DNA of 64,000 bases from CAIZGX01 sp964385405. Its GTDB lineage: Bacteria; Bacteroidota; Bacteroidia; Flavobacteriales_D; Sanyastnellaceae. The stretch covers positions 1 through 64,000 of the forward strand of contig CAYLOT010000011.1 of assembly GCA_964385405.1 (NCBI GenBank), given 5' to 3'. A model generated the notes under the pieces. The model saw nothing but the letters and a program-made list of their open reading frames with translations. It was not told where the DNA came from and did not search any database. The position numbers and the translations under genes are program-made. The stretch's first letter is position 1. Each line of letters opens with the position of its first letter. Shown piece after piece: positions 25,405 to 33,892 of the stretch.

Positions 25405-26430
25405 TTACTCGCGCATTAAGAATTGGAAACGGTTGATGTTCTTCAACGCAATTCCTGTACCTCTCGCTACTGCACGCAAAGGATCATCTGCTACATGAAC
25501 AGGCAATTTTGTTTTACGATTGATTCGCACATCTAATCCTCGAAGCAATGCTCCACCACCGGCCAAGTAAATACCTGTTTTGAAAATATCTGCTGACAAC
25601 TCTGGCGGAGTATTTTCCAAACAACTCATGATGGCTTCTTCAATTTTCGAAATTGATTTGTTCAATGCGTGTGCAATCTCTTTGTAAGAAACCATAATCT
25701 CTTTCGGAACACCCGTAACCAAGTCACGACCACGAACACTGTAGTCAGCCGGAGGATTCTCTAAATCATCTATAGCAGCACCTACTTCAATTTTAATTTG
25801 CTCAGCTGTACGCTCTCCAATTAAAATGTTGTGATGACGACGCATGTAGTCTTCAATGTCCTGAGTAAGTTCATCTCCGGCTACACGAATGTTTTTGTCT
25901 GTTACAATTCCACCCAATGCAATAACTGCAATTTCAGAAGTACCACCTCCGATATCGATAATCATATTTCCCATGGGTTCTTCAACATCTACACCAATAC
26001 CAATTGCCGCAGCCATTGGCTCGTGAATCAAATAAACTTCTTTCGCCCCAGCGTGTTCGGCAGAATCTTTTACCGCACGCTTTTCTACTTCGGTTATACC
26101 CGATGGAATACAAATTACCATTCTCAACGAAGGCTGAAACATCTTTCCGCCCTTGTTAATCATTTTAATCAACCCCTTGATCATATCTTCCGCAGCATGG
26201 AAATCGGCAATTACCCCGTCTTTCAGCGGACGAATGGTTTTAATATTTTCGTGCGTTTTCCCGTGCATTTGTTGCGCTAAACGTCCAACTGCAACGGTTC
26301 TACTCGTCACGCGATCGCGCGCAATAATTGATGGTTCGTCTACAACCACCTTATCGTTCATGATAATGATTGTGTTCGCTGTGCCTAAGTCAATGGCAAT
26401 TTCTTGTGTTAGGAAACTAAAAAGTCCCAT
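25405..26430 (-). CDS. mreB: Actin-like rod shape-determining protein MreB
   Basis: Cytoplasmic ATP-binding filament protein that guides side-wall synthesis. The 341-residue protein starts MGLFSFLTQEIAIDLGTANT and shows the actin-family motifs: phosphate 1 DLGTANTIII, phosphate 2 MIIDIGGGTSEIAVIALGGI, and the adenosine motif YLAGGGALLRGLD. It is the first gene of the mreBCD-mrdA-rodA operon, with a TATCTTTG element 48 bases upstream. Confidence 0.97.
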   Translation of the reverse strand: MGLFSFLTQEIAIDLGTANTIIIMNDKVVVDEPSIIARDRVTSRTVAVGRLAQQMHGKTHENIKTIRPLKDGVIADFHAAEDMIKGLIKMINKGGKMFQPSLRMVICIPSGITEVEKRAVKDSAEHAGAKEVYLIHEPMAAAIGIGVDVEEPMGNMIIDIGGGTSEIAVIALGGIVTDKNIRVAGDELTQDIEDYMRRHHNILIGERTAEQIKIEVGAAIDDLENPPADYSVRGRDLVTGVPKEIMVSYKEIAHALNKSISKIEEAIMSCLENTPPELSADIFKTGIYLAGGGALLRGLDVRINRKTKLPVHVADDPLRAVARGTGIALKNINRFQFLMRE

Positions 26431-26478
26431 GCTTTTCCTTCTTTAAAATCGGTTAATTGAAAACGCTTCGATAAGATA

Positions 26479-26486
26479 CAAAGATA
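26479..26486 (-). promoter_or_regulatory. -7 element of the mreB operon
   Basis: TATCTTTG on the minus strand, 48 bases before the mreB ATG. This leaves a leader of about 40 bases containing AAGAAGGAAA just before the start. No clear -33 TTTG is seen at the expected distance. Confidence 0.55.
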
Positions 26487-26525
26487 AGCGCGCAATAAGC
26501 TTTCTAACGAATTGAGAAGAATTTT

Positions 26526-26554
26526 TTTGTAGCGTTTGTTTTGGGTTAATTTCG
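26526..26554 (+). promoter_or_regulatory. Promoter of the superoxide dismutase gene
   Basis: TTTG at 26526-26529 (-33) and TAATTTCG at 26547-26554 (-7 variant), separated by 17 bases, followed by 13 bases and the ATG at 26568. This is the most complete two-part promoter I see in the window. Confidence 0.6.
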
Positions 26555-26567
26555 CAAAAAAATAACT

Positions 26568-27167
26568 ATGTCATTCGAACTACCAAATTTACCTTACGCA
26601 TACGACGCACTTGAGCCACATATTGATGCGCGTACAATGGAAATTCACCACAGCAAACACCACGCTGCATACACAACTAACCTTAATAACGCTATTGCTG
26701 GAACCGATTTAGAAAATCTTTCCATCGAAGAAGTAATGGTGAAAGGTTTCGACAACGCTGCAGTTAGAAACAACGGCGGTGGATTCTACAACCACAACCT
26801 GTTTTGGGAACTTCTTTCTCCAAATGGTGGAAAAGTGACTCCTACTATGGAAGCCGCTATCAACGAGGCTTTCGGATCATTCGATGCATTCAAAGAATTG
26901 TTTGTGAAGGCAGCAACTACACGCTTCGGCTCTGGTTGGGCTTGGTTGTGTGTGAAAGACGGAAAACTTGAGGTGTGCTCAACGCCAAATCAAGACAATC
27001 CATTAATGCCTGGTGTTGGTTGCTCTGGATTTCCAATTTTAGGTTTAGACGTTTGGGAACATGCGTATTACCTGAACTATCAGAACAGACGTCCTGATTA
27101 CATTCAAGCTTTCTTCAATGTAATCAATTGGGAAGTGGTTGAAGCTCGATACAACAGCGCAAAGTAA
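26568..27167 (+). CDS. sodB: Superoxide dismutase, Fe/Mn type
   Basis: Converts superoxide to oxygen and hydrogen peroxide. The 199-residue protein shows PYAYDALEPHIDARTMEIHHSKH (residues 8-30, first metal His in the MEIHH part), NNGGGFYNHNLFW (second His), and LGLDVWEHAYYLNYQNRR, giving the Asp and His ligands. No signal peptide is present, so it is cytosolic. Fe or Mn use cannot be told reliably; the GNGG-type and NYQNRR regions are compatible with both. Its end is followed by a strong hairpin shared with the convergent lptB. Confidence 0.95.
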   Translation: MSFELPNLPYAYDALEPHIDARTMEIHHSKHHAAYTTNLNNAIAGTDLENLSIEEVMVKGFDNAAVRNNGGGFYNHNLFWELLSPNGGKVTPTMEAAINEAFGSFDAFKELFVKAATTRFGSGWAWLCVKDGKLEVCSTPNQDNPLMPGVGCSGFPILGLDVWEHAYYLNYQNRRPDYIQAFFNVINWEVVEARYNSAK

Positions 27168-27187
27168 TTCTTCCAACTAAAATAATT

Positions 27188-27212
27188 AAGCCCTCGAGAT
27201 TCTCGGGGGCTT
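27188..27212. terminator. Bidirectional hairpin terminator between sodB and lptB
   Basis: AAGCCCTCGAG / CTCGGGGGCTT form an 11-bp GC-rich stem (one G-T pair) around a 3-base loop. On the plus strand it is followed by TATTCTTTT. The right arm includes two bases of the lptB stop codon (27211-27213), so the hairpin serves both convergent genes. Confidence 0.8.
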
Positions 27213-27945
27213 ATTCTTTTCTGGCTCTCAAGACAAAGTTTTGTCCCAAATAAACACGACGAACTTGTTCATCAGAAGCCAATTCTTCAGCGCTTCCCGA
27301 TTTCAAAATATTTCCGTCGTACAACAAGTAAGCGCGATCGGTTATTGTTAACGTTTCTTGCACATTGTGATCGGTAATCAATATTCCAATATTGCGTTCT
27401 TTCAACTTCCAAACAATGCGTTGAATGTCCTCAACCGCAATAGGATCAACGCCTGCAAAGGGCTCGTCTAACAAAATAAATTTCGGATCGGTTGCCAAGG
27501 CACGTGCAATCTCGGTTCTTCTGCGTTCACCGCCACTTAGATGATGTCCAATGTATTTTCTTCTTTCTGTCAATCCAAACTCCTCCAACAAAGCATCCAA
27601 CTTCTCAGATTGCTCTTGCTTTGAAAGTCCTGTTAATTCAAGCACCGCTTTTATGTTGTCTTCAACAGACAAGGAGCGGAAAATAGAAGCCTCTTGCGGA
27701 AGATATCCAACACCCAGTTTAGCTCGTTTAAACATAGGCATATGCGTAATCTCGGTTTCGTCCAACAAAACCTTACCTAGGTTTGGTTGAATGAGTCCCG
27801 TTACCATGTAGAAACTCGTGGTTTTTCCAGCACCATTCGGACCAAGCAACCCAACAATCTCGCCTTGTTCAACATGAAAAGACACGTCTTTTACAACGGT
27901 GCGCTTTCCGTAAATTTTTTGAATGTTTTCGGCCCTTAACTGCAT
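27211..27945 (-). CDS. lptB: LPS export ABC transporter ATP-binding protein
   Basis: Cytoplasmic ATPase of the Lpt machine that moves lipopolysaccharide to the outer membrane. The 244 residues contain Walker A GPNGAGKTTSFY (about 35-46), the Q loop YLPQEASIF, signature HLSGGERRR (about 136-144), Walker B FILLDEPFAGVDP (about 158-170) and the H loop ITDHNVQE. GAGKTTSFYMV and the DHNVQETL stretch separate LptB from other ABC ATPases. It lies 16 bases after rnhB on the same strand. Confidence 0.94.
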   Translation of the reverse strand: MQLRAENIQKIYGKRTVVKDVSFHVEQGEIVGLLGPNGAGKTTSFYMVTGLIQPNLGKVLLDETEITHMPMFKRAKLGVGYLPQEASIFRSLSVEDNIKAVLELTGLSKQEQSEKLDALLEEFGLTERRKYIGHHLSGGERRRTEIARALATDPKFILLDEPFAGVDPIAVEDIQRIVWKLKERNIGILITDHNVQETLTITDRAYLLYDGNILKSGSAEELASDEQVRRVYLGQNFVLRARKE

Positions 27946-27961
27946 AGTGCGAAAATAGGCA

Positions 27962-28558
27962 TCAAAGTCCTTCTATTTGCAATTGCTTCGGTAAAAGCGA
28001 AAAGGTCATGCGGTGGTGCTCGCACGCGCCAATCTCGGCAATGGCCGAACGATGTGCTTTCGTGGGGTATCCCATATTTCTATTCCACGCGTATTGAGGA
28101 AATTTTTCGTGCAGCTTCAACATAAATTCATCGCGATGAGTTTTCGCTAATACAGACGCAGCAGCAATGTTCAAAAAACGTGCATCGCCTTTAATCATGC
28201 ATGTGTGGGAATATCCATCCAGTGCATAAAATCGGTTTCCATCTACCAATAAATGCGAAGGTTTAGCTTGAAGTTGAAGCGCTGCGCGCTGCATGCCTGT
28301 GATTGACGCGCGAAGAATATTCAACTCGTCTATTTCCTTGGGCGATAAAAACTGAACGTTCCAAGCAACGGCTTCACGCTCAATAATCGGACGAAGGATG
28401 TTGCGGTTTTTTTCCGACATCTGTTTCGAATCGTTCAACAACGGATGTGAAAAACCTTCCGGAAGAATTACTGCCGCCGCCACTACAGGCCCCGCTAAAC
28501 AACCCCTTCCGGCTTCATCTAACCCTGCTTCATTGCAATCTGTGTGATAAGGCAGCAT
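27962..28558 (-). CDS. rnhB: Ribonuclease HII
   Basis: Cuts RNA of RNA-DNA hybrids and starts removal of misincorporated ribonucleotides. The 198-residue protein has the signature EAGLDEAGRGCLAGPVVAAA with the catalytic Asp-Glu pair, NDSKQMSEKNR, and the later acidic residues in LLVDGNRFYALDG and KGDARFLNIAAASVLAK. The ATG at 28558 overlaps the stop of the esterase gene (TGATG); a GTG one codon upstream is the alternative start. Confidence 0.94.
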   Translation of the reverse strand: MLPYHTDCNEAGLDEAGRGCLAGPVVAAAVILPEGFSHPLLNDSKQMSEKNRNILRPIIEREAVAWNVQFLSPKEIDELNILRASITGMQRAALQLQAKPSHLLVDGNRFYALDGYSHTCMIKGDARFLNIAAASVLAKTHRDEFMLKLHEKFPQYAWNRNMGYPTKAHRSAIAEIGACEHHRMTFSLLPKQLQIEGL

Positions 28559-29598
28559 CACTCGCGCTTGATTTTTTTCGCAGAGCCGTCACTCATTCGA
28601 ACAATGTATATTCCTTGCGACAATTCACTTTTTTCTATCACTCGGCCTTGTAGATCGTAGTACGCAATCGGGACAACTTTTTCGGCATTCGTTAGCCCTT
28701 CAACACTCATAGGGGCCATGGTAATCGTGGAAAAAAAATTCCAAATTTCTTGACTACCGTCGAAGTCCTGACATGTGGCACCCGTAATCGTTAATGGCGT
28801 TGTACCCGGCCAAGTGTGACCTCCTCCTGAAACTTCAATGTACCAATTGTCGTGTTCGGCGCATCCTGAATAAATGGTCTTGCTAGCGGTGCAAAGATCA
28901 AATAGATTCGAGTTGGCAATGTTATTTGTGGAAGTGGAAGAACAGCCGTCTTCCGTTTTCCAAAAGTTCAATGTTTCTGGAACGCTCGTCAATACGCCGA
29001 ATGTAGGGTATTGACCGGGAGATCCATCAAAAGGCACTACAAAATCCAATGTTCCGTGAATGTGAAATGTAGGAACAGGCCTTGTCGGATTAATATTCTG
29101 AAGCATCACTTCCGTCATGGTTCCTGCAACAGAGGCTACCGCTGCGAATCGATCCGACAGATTCCCTGCCAAGGCATAACTAAAAATTCCACCATTCGAA
29201 AATCCACATGAATAGACGCGTTGAAAATCTATAGCCTCTGTAGCTAAAAGGTAATCCAACAACGCGTTAATAAAACCAATATCATCGACATCTGTAGGAT
29301 CTTGCCAAGCGTTCCAATGGTTAATTCCATTCGCATCTGGAAGCCCTTGCGGATAAACAACATAAAACTTCGCAACATCTGCAACCGCATTCATTTCCGA
29401 ATAACCCATCTGAAAATTCATGTTGTTGGTATATCCGTGAAAATTGAAGACCAGCGGTCTATTTCCAGCTGGCATATTCGGCGGAGTGTATAAAATGTAC
29501 TCCCGAGTTACGCCGTTGTAATCGAAGGAAAACGTTGTTTGTGCATGCGCCGATTGAAAGGCAATCAGCAACAAGAGAAAAGTTAGGGATGTGCGCAT
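28558..29598 (-). CDS. Secreted alpha/beta-hydrolase esterase with T9SS type A tail
   Basis: The 346-residue protein resembles the polyhydroxybutyrate depolymerase / feruloyl esterase (LpqC-like) family. It has a signal peptide (MRTSLTFLLLLIAFQSAHAQ), NFHGYTNNMN (oxyanion region), the nucleophile elbow SCGFSNGGIFSY, an Asp in DFVVPFDGSPG and the His in GGGHTWPGT. The last 70 residues form a T9SS sorting domain (YDLQGRVIEKSELSQGIYIV). A TTG at 29631 would extend it into the upstream terminator hairpin and is rejected. Natural substrate unknown. Confidence 0.85.
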   Translation of the reverse strand: MRTSLTFLLLLIAFQSAHAQTTFSFDYNGVTREYILYTPPNMPAGNRPLVFNFHGYTNNMNFQMGYSEMNAVADVAKFYVVYPQGLPDANGINHWNAWQDPTDVDDIGFINALLDYLLATEAIDFQRVYSCGFSNGGIFSYALAGNLSDRFAAVASVAGTMTEVMLQNINPTRPVPTFHIHGTLDFVVPFDGSPGQYPTFGVLTSVPETLNFWKTEDGCSSTSTNNIANSNLFDLCTASKTIYSGCAEHDNWYIEVSGGGHTWPGTTPLTITGATCQDFDGSQEIWNFFSTITMAPMSVEGLTNAEKVVPIAYYDLQGRVIEKSELSQGIYIVRMSDGSAKKIKRE

Positions 29599-29610
29599 AG
29601 TCAAAAATAA

Positions 29611-29638
29611 AAAAGGGCCGGCCGAAGCCAACCCTTTT
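29611..29638 (-). terminator. Rho-independent terminator after the TonB operon
   Basis: On the minus strand AAAAGGGTTGGC, a TTCG tetraloop and GCCGGCCCTTTT form a 12-bp stem (two G-T pairs), followed by TTATTTTT. It lies 18 bases after the tonB stop and ends the exbB-exbD-exbD-tonB transcript before the esterase gene. Confidence 0.85.
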
Positions 29639-29656
29639 CAGTAAAGTATTTAGCGA

Positions 29657-30565
29657 TTAATTATCTGCTAGTGTGAATTTAATCGGAATTGTCAAAAATA
29701 CACGTTGCGAAACCCCGTTTTGTTTTCCTGGGTTGAACTTGCCTAATTTCTTACAAGCTGCCAATGCTTCTCTATCCAATCCTTTTCCTCCTTCAACACC
29801 ACGTGTTACGGTGAAATTAGAAGGTGTTCCATCTTTCTCAACAACGAAGTTTACGAATACTGTTCCTTCGATGTTCTGAGATTTTTCTTGCTCAGGGTAA
29901 GTGATGTTGTTGTACAAAAACTCATACAACGCTTTCTCTCCACCCGGGTAAGCCGGCATCTCTTGAACAAACGTTAACGGCGCTTCAACCTTATCGTTCT
30001 TGGTATCTACAGGCGTATAAACCGCAATCGCATCAGATGGTCCCATTGGGCCTTCTTCACCTTCAGTGGTTTCGTCGGCAATCTTTTCATCCTTCAATTT
30101 ATCTTGAGAAGGTGGAGGGGTCTCTACGTTCTCTTCAATAACGATTGAGGTAAATTGAATTTGACGCACACTTGGGGGTGGGGGTGGCGGCGGTGGGGGT
30201 GGTGGCGGTGGGGGTGGCGGTTCGTTCGGATCCGTTGGTGGAGGCGCAATCATTTCTGCGTTCATTTCCACCTTCACCTCTTTTTCCTTCTTTTCGCCCT
30301 TGGCTAGAATGACTGGGGTGATTAACGCACCAGATACCAAGAAGATACCCGAGAACACGGCAATGGCCAAAACTCCACCATACATTGTACGTATTCTATA
30401 CGCTCCATAGGCTTTGTTTTTGTTTTCGAACACCTGCTCATTACGATCCGATGCCATAATGCTGTTCCAGCCCGCCTCAAAACCAAGGAACGTAACTACA
30501 GCTGCTGCTGTAGCCACAGCCACCAGGTCGGAGTGGTTGCTTAGAAAATCAGTTACTGCTGACAT
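29657..30565 (-). CDS. TonB energy transducer with long polyproline spacer
   Basis: Couples the proton motive force to outer-membrane receptors. The 302-residue protein has an N-terminal region of unusual type (about 1-62), a membrane helix (about 63-85), a spacer with an unbroken run of more than 15 prolines (about 115-132), and a C-terminal TonB domain (YPGGEKALYEFLYNNITYP, GTVFVNFVVEKDG, AACKKLGKFNPGKQNG). It is the last gene of the exbB-exbD-exbD-tonB operon. Which receptor it serves cannot be told. Confidence 0.88.
   Translation of the reverse strand: MSAVTDFLSNHSDLVAVATAAAVVTFLGFEAGWNSIMASDRNEQVFENKNKAYGAYRIRTMYGGVLAIAVFSGIFLVSGALITPVILAKGEKKEKEVKVEMNAEMIAPPPTDPNEPPPPPPPPPPPPPPPPSVRQIQFTSIVIEENVETPPPSQDKLKDEKIADETTEGEEGPMGPSDAIAVYTPVDTKNDKVEAPLTFVQEMPAYPGGEKALYEFLYNNITYPEQEKSQNIEGTVFVNFVVEKDGTPSNFTVTRGVEGGKGLDREALAACKKLGKFNPGKQNGVSQRVFLTIPIKFTLADN
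30174..30220 (+). repeat. G-rich simple repeat encoding the TonB polyproline run
   Basis: The plus strand carries at least four G5 runs separated by T, GGC and GGT units. On the minus (coding) strand these are CCA/CCC/CCG proline codons. The tract could slip during replication or form a quadruplex on the template strand (inference). Confidence 0.8.
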
Positions 30566-30612
30566 AATGGTTTGCTTTAATAACGTGCAGTACAGGGCTA
30601 CACGTCAATCGT

Positions 30613-31284
30613 TCATTTCAATTTTAATTCTGCTACTTTTTCTGGTGAAAGGAATAGCAAGGCCTCACGTGCTTCCATGTCCATAATGGCGCGTTTCTTC
30701 ACGTTCGTGATGTTCAATTCATCAATTGCATTCACAACGTTCTTCCACTTAGTGGTAGGCATTGTTTTCACAATTACGAATGGTGCTAAAGAGTCGTTTG
30801 TAACATCGGCAATCAAGTCTTTGTATCGAAGATTAATTTTTTCATCCTCATCATGAGAACCGCTTTTCTTCAACTCTTCTCTTTGCTGATCTTTCAAGGC
30901 ATTTACACGCTCAACTACATTTTTATTTCTTTCAAGTAACATTACGCGTAAACCGTCTTTCGAAAAATCTGACTTTTCCAATTTGGTTGTGTCCTTTCTA
31001 AATTTTCCATGGTAGTAGAAAATCTCTTCATCAGTCTCACCCAAAATAATGGTCGTTGCCAAATCATCATCGAGTTTCGTCTGATCGTCTTTGTTTTCTA
31101 CCTCTTTTGGATAAACAATCTCCAAGGTCTTTGGTTTGCTCAGTGAGGTTGCCAAAATGAAGAAGGTCAAGAGAAGGAACGCCAAGTCAACCATCGGCGT
31201 CATATCCATGCGCACCGGGCTCTTCTTGGGTCTCTTTTTCCCGCCTTTTTCGTGGCCACCACCACCTTCTATTATTTCTGCCAT
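30613..31284 (-). CDS. ExbD-like proton channel subunit (second copy)
   Basis: The 223-residue protein has a basic start with glycine, lysine and proline (about 1-25), one membrane helix beginning DMTPMVDLAFLLLTFFIL (about 27-45, with the essential Asp in the helix), and a long periplasmic domain. The VVNAIDELNITNVKKRAI stretch near the C-terminus is typical of ExbD. The periplasmic part is longer than the classical ~140-residue ExbD and has a charged middle section (about 105-165). It follows the other exbD by 25 bases. Confidence 0.88.
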   Translation of the reverse strand: MAEIIEGGGGHEKGGKKRPKKSPVRMDMTPMVDLAFLLLTFFILATSLSKPKTLEIVYPKEVENKDDQTKLDDDLATTIILGETDEEIFYYHGKFRKDTTKLEKSDFSKDGLRVMLLERNKNVVERVNALKDQQREELKKSGSHDEDEKINLRYKDLIADVTNDSLAPFVIVKTMPTTKWKNVVNAIDELNITNVKKRAIMDMEAREALLFLSPEKVAELKLK

Positions 31285-31309
31285 AACATGTTTGTTCTAT
31301 ACGGTTGAA

Positions 31310-31966
31310 TTATTTGGAACCAGATTCCAAAGTAGTCACCATGTTAAATTGGAAAATATTCTTGTCGCGGAACACGTCAACGACCTGTTCTACTTTCTCG
31401 TAATCGGTAGTTCCGTCTGCTTTAATTGCATAACGTAAAGCTTTATCGCCTTTGATGTCTTTCGGTTCTAAACCGTGTTTTTCGGCATCGGCCATAAACG
31501 CTTCGTAACCACTCTGAATCCAATCTCCCAATTCATTGTTTAATGAATCGGTAGGAATACCAGGGGTTTGTGCGTCAAGTGCTGCTCTTGTCTTTTCGTC
31601 GGCACTTAAGTACTGACTTAGGTTGTTCAAAGGCATTCCACACATACCTAATAAAGCGAACTTGCGTGCTTCGTCTTCGGTAAGTTTTAATTCGGGATGT
31701 CTCTGAACCATTCGCGTTAACATTTCTCTGCGAATATCCTTTCCGGCAAGGTCGAAGAATACTCTTCCCTTTTCGTCCACTGTAATTTGCATCACTTTCT
31801 CTGGCAACAACAATTCAGAAGTTGCAGCAGGAACGTCTACAATAACAGGTTCATTCGGACGGAATTTCGCAGTGAGAATAAAGAACGTTACCAACAAGAA
31901 ACCAAGGTCAACCATCGGCGTCATATCCAAGCTTGGAGCGCTTTTGGGCATCTTGAGTTTCGGCAT
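31310..31966 (-). CDS. ExbD-like proton channel subunit (first copy)
   Basis: The 218-residue protein has a short cytoplasmic part, a membrane helix with DMTPMVDLGFLLVTFFIL (about 14-31), and a periplasmic domain interrupted by an unusual segment (about 100-165, with LGMCGMPLNNLSQYLSA) before the ExbD-typical end (LRYAIKADGTTDYEKVEQVV). It differs clearly from the second ExbD outside the helix, so the two may form a heteromeric complex with the ExbB-like subunit. Confidence 0.87.
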   Translation of the reverse strand: MPKLKMPKSAPSLDMTPMVDLGFLLVTFFILTAKFRPNEPVIVDVPAATSELLLPEKVMQITVDEKGRVFFDLAGKDIRREMLTRMVQRHPELKLTEDEARKFALLGMCGMPLNNLSQYLSADEKTRAALDAQTPGIPTDSLNNELGDWIQSGYEAFMADAEKHGLEPKDIKGDKALRYAIKADGTTDYEKVEQVVDVFRDKNIFQFNMVTTLESGSK

Positions 31967-32001
31967 ATTCTTAAATATTAATAATTAAGTAAAAACTTGA
32001 A

Positions 32002-32823
32002 TTAGTGCTTTGAAGCAAATGTTTGAGTAACTGTGAAGTTAGCCTCGTCCATTGCGAAAGTCATACTGTCAATACGAGTATTGAAGAAGTTGTAAAGGAT
32101 AATCGCAATCGCAGAAGCCATGATACCCAAGAACGTATTGATCAAGGCTTCAGAGATACCTAACGAAAGTGCAGTTGCATCCGGAGCACCAGCAGTAGCC
32201 ATAGCTTCGAACGAAGAAATCATACCTTTTACTGTTCCTAAAAGACCTACAAGTACTCCTAAAGATCCGCAAGTAGAAAGGATAACCAAGTTCTTTGAAA
32301 GCATTGGCAATTCTAATGCAGTAGCTTCTTCTAACTCTTGTTTGATTGCTGTAACTTTCGCCTCTTTGTCTAAAGTTGTGTCTTCAGACATCGCTTTATA
32401 CTTCAACAAACCTGCACGCAAAACAGCTGCTACAGATCCTCTTTGCTTGTCGCAAGCAGCTAAAGCTCCGTTTACGTCGTTGTTGGCTAACATAGCACGA
32501 ACGTTGTGAACGAAAGCAGAAACGCTTCCCTTTCCTTTCGCCATCATAATGCTAATGAAACGCTCAATGAAGAAAATGATTACAATCAAGTTAACCGCGA
32601 TAAGAATAGGTACAATGAATCCACCTTTGTGAACAGTTCCTAATACGTTTAATGGATGACCTTTTACTGGGTCTCCGCCTTCAAAGTTTGCAGTATCACC
32701 CAATACGAAGGTGAATAATGCCCAACCGGTTAACAACGCAATAGGAATAGCGATGTAAGGGAAAATTGAACTGAAGTTAAAGCCGTTTTCTTGCTTAACT
32801 GTAGGACTTGCTTTTTTGTTCAT
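32002..32823 (-). CDS. MotA/TolQ/ExbB family proton channel subunit
   Basis: The 273-residue inner-membrane protein has an N-terminal helix (about 20-38), a second (about 75-95, IAVNLIVIIFFIERFISIMM), and the conserved channel pair near the C-terminus (about 180-245: LSTCGSLGVLVGLLGTVKGM, then SEALINTFLGIMASAIAIIL). These match the ExbB/TolQ signature. It is the first gene of the energy operon, so it forms the stator channel with the two ExbD proteins. Confidence 0.92.
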   Translation of the reverse strand: MNKKASPTVKQENGFNFSSIFPYIAIPIALLTGWALFTFVLGDTANFEGGDPVKGHPLNVLGTVHKGGFIVPILIAVNLIVIIFFIERFISIMMAKGKGSVSAFVHNVRAMLANNDVNGALAACDKQRGSVAAVLRAGLLKYKAMSEDTTLDKEAKVTAIKQELEEATALELPMLSKNLVILSTCGSLGVLVGLLGTVKGMISSFEAMATAGAPDATALSLGISEALINTFLGIMASAIAIILYNFFNTRIDSMTFAMDEANFTVTQTFASKH

Positions 32824-32862
32824 GTCTGTGTTGATTTATTATCTATTGTTTTATTCGGGCAA

Positions 32863-32893
32863 CGAAAATAAGGAAGTTTGTTCAATTTTGAAC
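32863..32893 (-). promoter_or_regulatory. Promoter and palindrome upstream of the exbB operon
   Basis: TATTTTCG (32870 to 32863, minus strand) fits the TAnnTTCG element, 39 bases before the ATG. Ten bases further upstream lies GTTCAA-TT-TTGAAC (32880-32893), a palindrome that would cover the spacer and -33 region, so it is a candidate operator (inference). The rest of the gap up to 33021 shows nothing I can name. Confidence 0.45.
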
Positions 32894-33021
32894 ACCCCCT
32901 CGAAATCTTCATCTTTCGTTAACATTCTACAAGAATAACGATTCACCTCCTCATTATTCCCTTCGATATGTTTTCGGTAATAATTATTGAAGTAGAGGCC
33001 GATTTGCTTCAAGGAACGGCA

Positions 33022-33888
33022 TTAATACATTTGATGCAATTTCGCTCGAACGAAACGGCTAACAGTTATATACGTACTGAACACACCTACGAGCACGCTA
33101 AGTGTGATGAGCAAAGCGCCTAATTTCCAGAATCCACCTCCGTCGAGCAAAATCTGGATAATGTCTCCCAACGCTTGCTGATTGAAATACAAAATAAGCG
33201 ATATCGCCAACCAGGCAATGGTTGAAGAGAGTAAGGCATTCTTCAGGCTTTGCCATAAAAACGGACGCTTAATAAACCACGGTGTAGCGCCCACCAATTG
33301 CATACTTCGGATAATGAGTCGTTGAGAAGAGATGGCTAATTCAACCGTATTCATAATAATGAAGGCGGAAATGATTAAGAACAAAATAACGATTCCGCCA
33401 ATGATGGCGCCCCATTTCGAAATGTTCTCATTCACCGATTGAAGAAGGGTCTTCTCGTAACCAACATCTTTAATAATCGGATTCTGCTTGCATGCTTCCA
33501 CGAAAGCGTCTACCGTTGGGCCATCGGCCTTTTCAGGATTTATCTGAACGTCAATTGACGCTGGAAGGGGATTGTACCCAAGAACCTGAACGAAATCTTC
33601 ACCAATTTCTTTGCTGTACTCCGCTTCTGCCTGTTCACTTGAGGTATAAGAAACTTGGGAGGCGATTCCGCCTCCCTCGATTTCCTTCTTAAAACTTAAT
33701 ATTTGTTCCTCGCTCACTTCATCGTTCAATAGAAGCTGCACCGTGAATTGCGATCGAATGTGATCAGACACTTGCAATGCTACTAAATAGAACACAAGAA
33801 AAATTCCAACCATTAGCAAAACCAGCGTAGACCCTGCAAATGCAGAGATGCGGGAAATACTACTTGCTGAAGTACGAACGAATTGCAT
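33022..33888 (-). CDS. ftsX: Cell division protein FtsX
   Basis: Membrane subunit of the FtsEX ABC-like complex that controls wall hydrolases during division. The 288-residue protein has a first helix (about 20-42), an extracellular domain (about 43-160) and three further helices (about 165-285), with SQRLIIRSMQLVGATPWFI (about 195-213) typical of FtsX. No ftsE is adjacent. It follows slyD by 4 bases and may be cotranscribed with the lytic transglycosylase gene, a functional match. Confidence 0.92.
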   Translation of the reverse strand: MQFVRTSASSISRISAFAGSTLVLLMVGIFLVFYLVALQVSDHIRSQFTVQLLLNDEVSEEQILSFKKEIEGGGIASQVSYTSSEQAEAEYSKEIGEDFVQVLGYNPLPASIDVQINPEKADGPTVDAFVEACKQNPIIKDVGYEKTLLQSVNENISKWGAIIGGIVILFLIISAFIIMNTVELAISSQRLIIRSMQLVGATPWFIKRPFLWQSLKNALLSSTIAWLAISLILYFNQQALGDIIQILLDGGGFWKLGALLITLSVLVGVFSTYITVSRFVRAKLHQMY

Positions 33889-33892
33889 GTTT

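Noticed and set aside
29602..29609. TATTTTTG promoter 3 bases before the esterase ATG
   Set aside because: It lies in the T-tail of a terminator, where such a match is expected by chance. It would fit the leaderless pattern, but I do not count it.
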